Positions 63,605-64,000 of a stretch of DNA of 64,000 nt are shown piece after piece; the stretch's first letter is position 1; the number at the start of each line of letters is the position of its first letter. Both the position numbers and the translations under genes were made by a program. The notes under the pieces were generated by a model. That model saw only the letters and a list, made by a program, of their open reading frames with translations. It was not told the DNA's origin and ran no database searches. Source of the stretch: Atlantibacter sp. RC6 (GTDB lineage: Bacteria > Pseudomonadota > Gammaproteobacteria > Enterobacterales > Enterobacteriaceae); NCBI RefSeq assembly GCF_014193285.1, contig NZ_JACHZE010000002.1, positions 248,001 through 312,000 of the forward strand, written 5' to 3'.

Positions 63605-63926
63605 TCTCTATTCCCCCGGCGAGGGTAAGCAAACCATGTATAGTGTCAGCGTTTGTAAATACCCTCGCCAGCGCCTCCCCCGGTAAGCAAAATCAATCGT
63701 CAACAACGCGCAAATTTTATGACGCAATGCGCTGTGCTTTGTTACAATTAGACGCAATTCTTGGCTACAGTGTAAGTACCCACTCACTTTGCCAACCTGA
63801 CAGGGAATAGTACAGGTGCGATGTAATGCATAGCTTGAAGTGGTCACCTCATTAATAATCACAATGTCCACGATGCTGTTTCCTTTATAAAACCTTTGGC
63901 TTTAACCGATGTGCCAGGAAAATTGA
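63605..63926. other. exuR-yqjA intergenic region with long inverted repeat
   Basis: About 320 bases, no gene. A long imperfect hairpin spans 63618-63669 (GGCGAGGGTA / TACCCTCGCC, inner CAAAC/GTTTG) and probably ends exuR transcription. yqjA has ribosome site CAGGAA at 63915-63920. Confidence 0.55.
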
Positions 63927-64000
63927 ATGGAACTGTTTACCCAACTGTTAAACGCGCTGTGGAGCCAGGACTTCGAGACGCTGTCCAACCCCTCCATGGT
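63927..64000 (+). CDS. yqjA: DedA-family membrane protein YqjA, N-terminus only
   Basis: The first 24 codons, MELFTQLLNALWSQDFETLS..., match the start of E. coli YqjA, a DedA/SNARE-associated inner-membrane protein needed for proton-motive-force maintenance and alkaline and drug tolerance with YghB. The window ends before any membrane helix. Its place after exuR is the E. coli order. Confidence 0.9.
   Translation, partial: MELFTQLLNALWSQDFETLSNPSM

Noticed and set aside
63608..63871. 87-codon minus-strand frame between exuR and yqjA
   Set aside because: Covers the long inverted repeat, has no ribosome site and no relative known to me.

Overview
The window is chromosomal DNA from a member of the Enterobacteriaceae. 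Almost every protein can be matched by eye to an Escherichia coli or Salmonella counterpart of nearly the same length, and coding density is high. GC-rich codon use, a retained exu/uxa region and several accessory genes missing from E. coli K-12 suggest an Enterobacter, Kosakonia, Klebsiella or Kluyvera type organism; the genus cannot be fixed from this window. No insertion sequence, prophage or CRISPR array was found.

Layout. (1) 1-3.0 kb: D-galactonate genes dgoA (cut by the left edge), dgoK and a GntR/FCD regulator, split by an opposing two-gene cassette of unknown function. (2) 3.0-6.5 kb: aer with a sigma-28 promoter, then patA. (3) 6.5-41 kb: the block that E. coli carries near 99 min, here in the orientation nadR to opgB: serB-radA-nadR, ytjB-lplA, a potassium channel where E. 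coli has yjjJ, deoCABD, yjjI-yjjW, yjjUV, ytjA, osmY, holD-rimI-yjjG-prfC, rsmC, three tRNA-Leu genes, a diguanylate cyclase, fhuF, an orphan PTS EIIC, a YbaK-like protein, yjjQ-bglJ, yjjPB, dnaTC, yjjA and opgB. (4) 41-42.3 kb: a lone dsdA. (5) 42.4-64 kb: the E. coli 69-min region: fadH, rlmG, ygjP, ygjR, alx with its Mn/pH riboswitch, sstT, ygjV, uxaCA, exuT, exuR and the start of yqjA. Two accessory groups are inserted here: a PhoD-like phosphatase with a metallo-beta-lactamase-fold lipoprotein, and a GH127 arabinofuranosidase with a GPH transporter and an AraC regulator.

Functional themes. The window is rich in carbon scavenging: galactonate (dgo), deoxyribonucleosides (deo), hexuronates (exu/uxa), arabinofuranosides (GH127 group), D-serine, unsaturated fatty acids and putrescine. 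It also holds core genes for replication restart (dnaT, dnaC, holD), translation termination and modification (prfC, rsmC, rlmG, rimI), NAD homeostasis (nadR), lipoate salvage and envelope glucans (opgB). Regulation can be read directly in several places: the three DeoR operators and paired CRP sites of deo keep the E. coli spacing although two operators lie inside yjjI, fhuF has a Fur box, the tRNA-Leu promoter has a stringent-type discriminator, and alx has a yybP-ykoY type leader with an intrinsic terminator.

The most notable large-scale observation is that the nadR-opgB block sits between patA and fadH. The most notable unknowns are the two-gene cassette at 1506-2136 and the PhoD/MBL pair at 48.5-51.4 kb.
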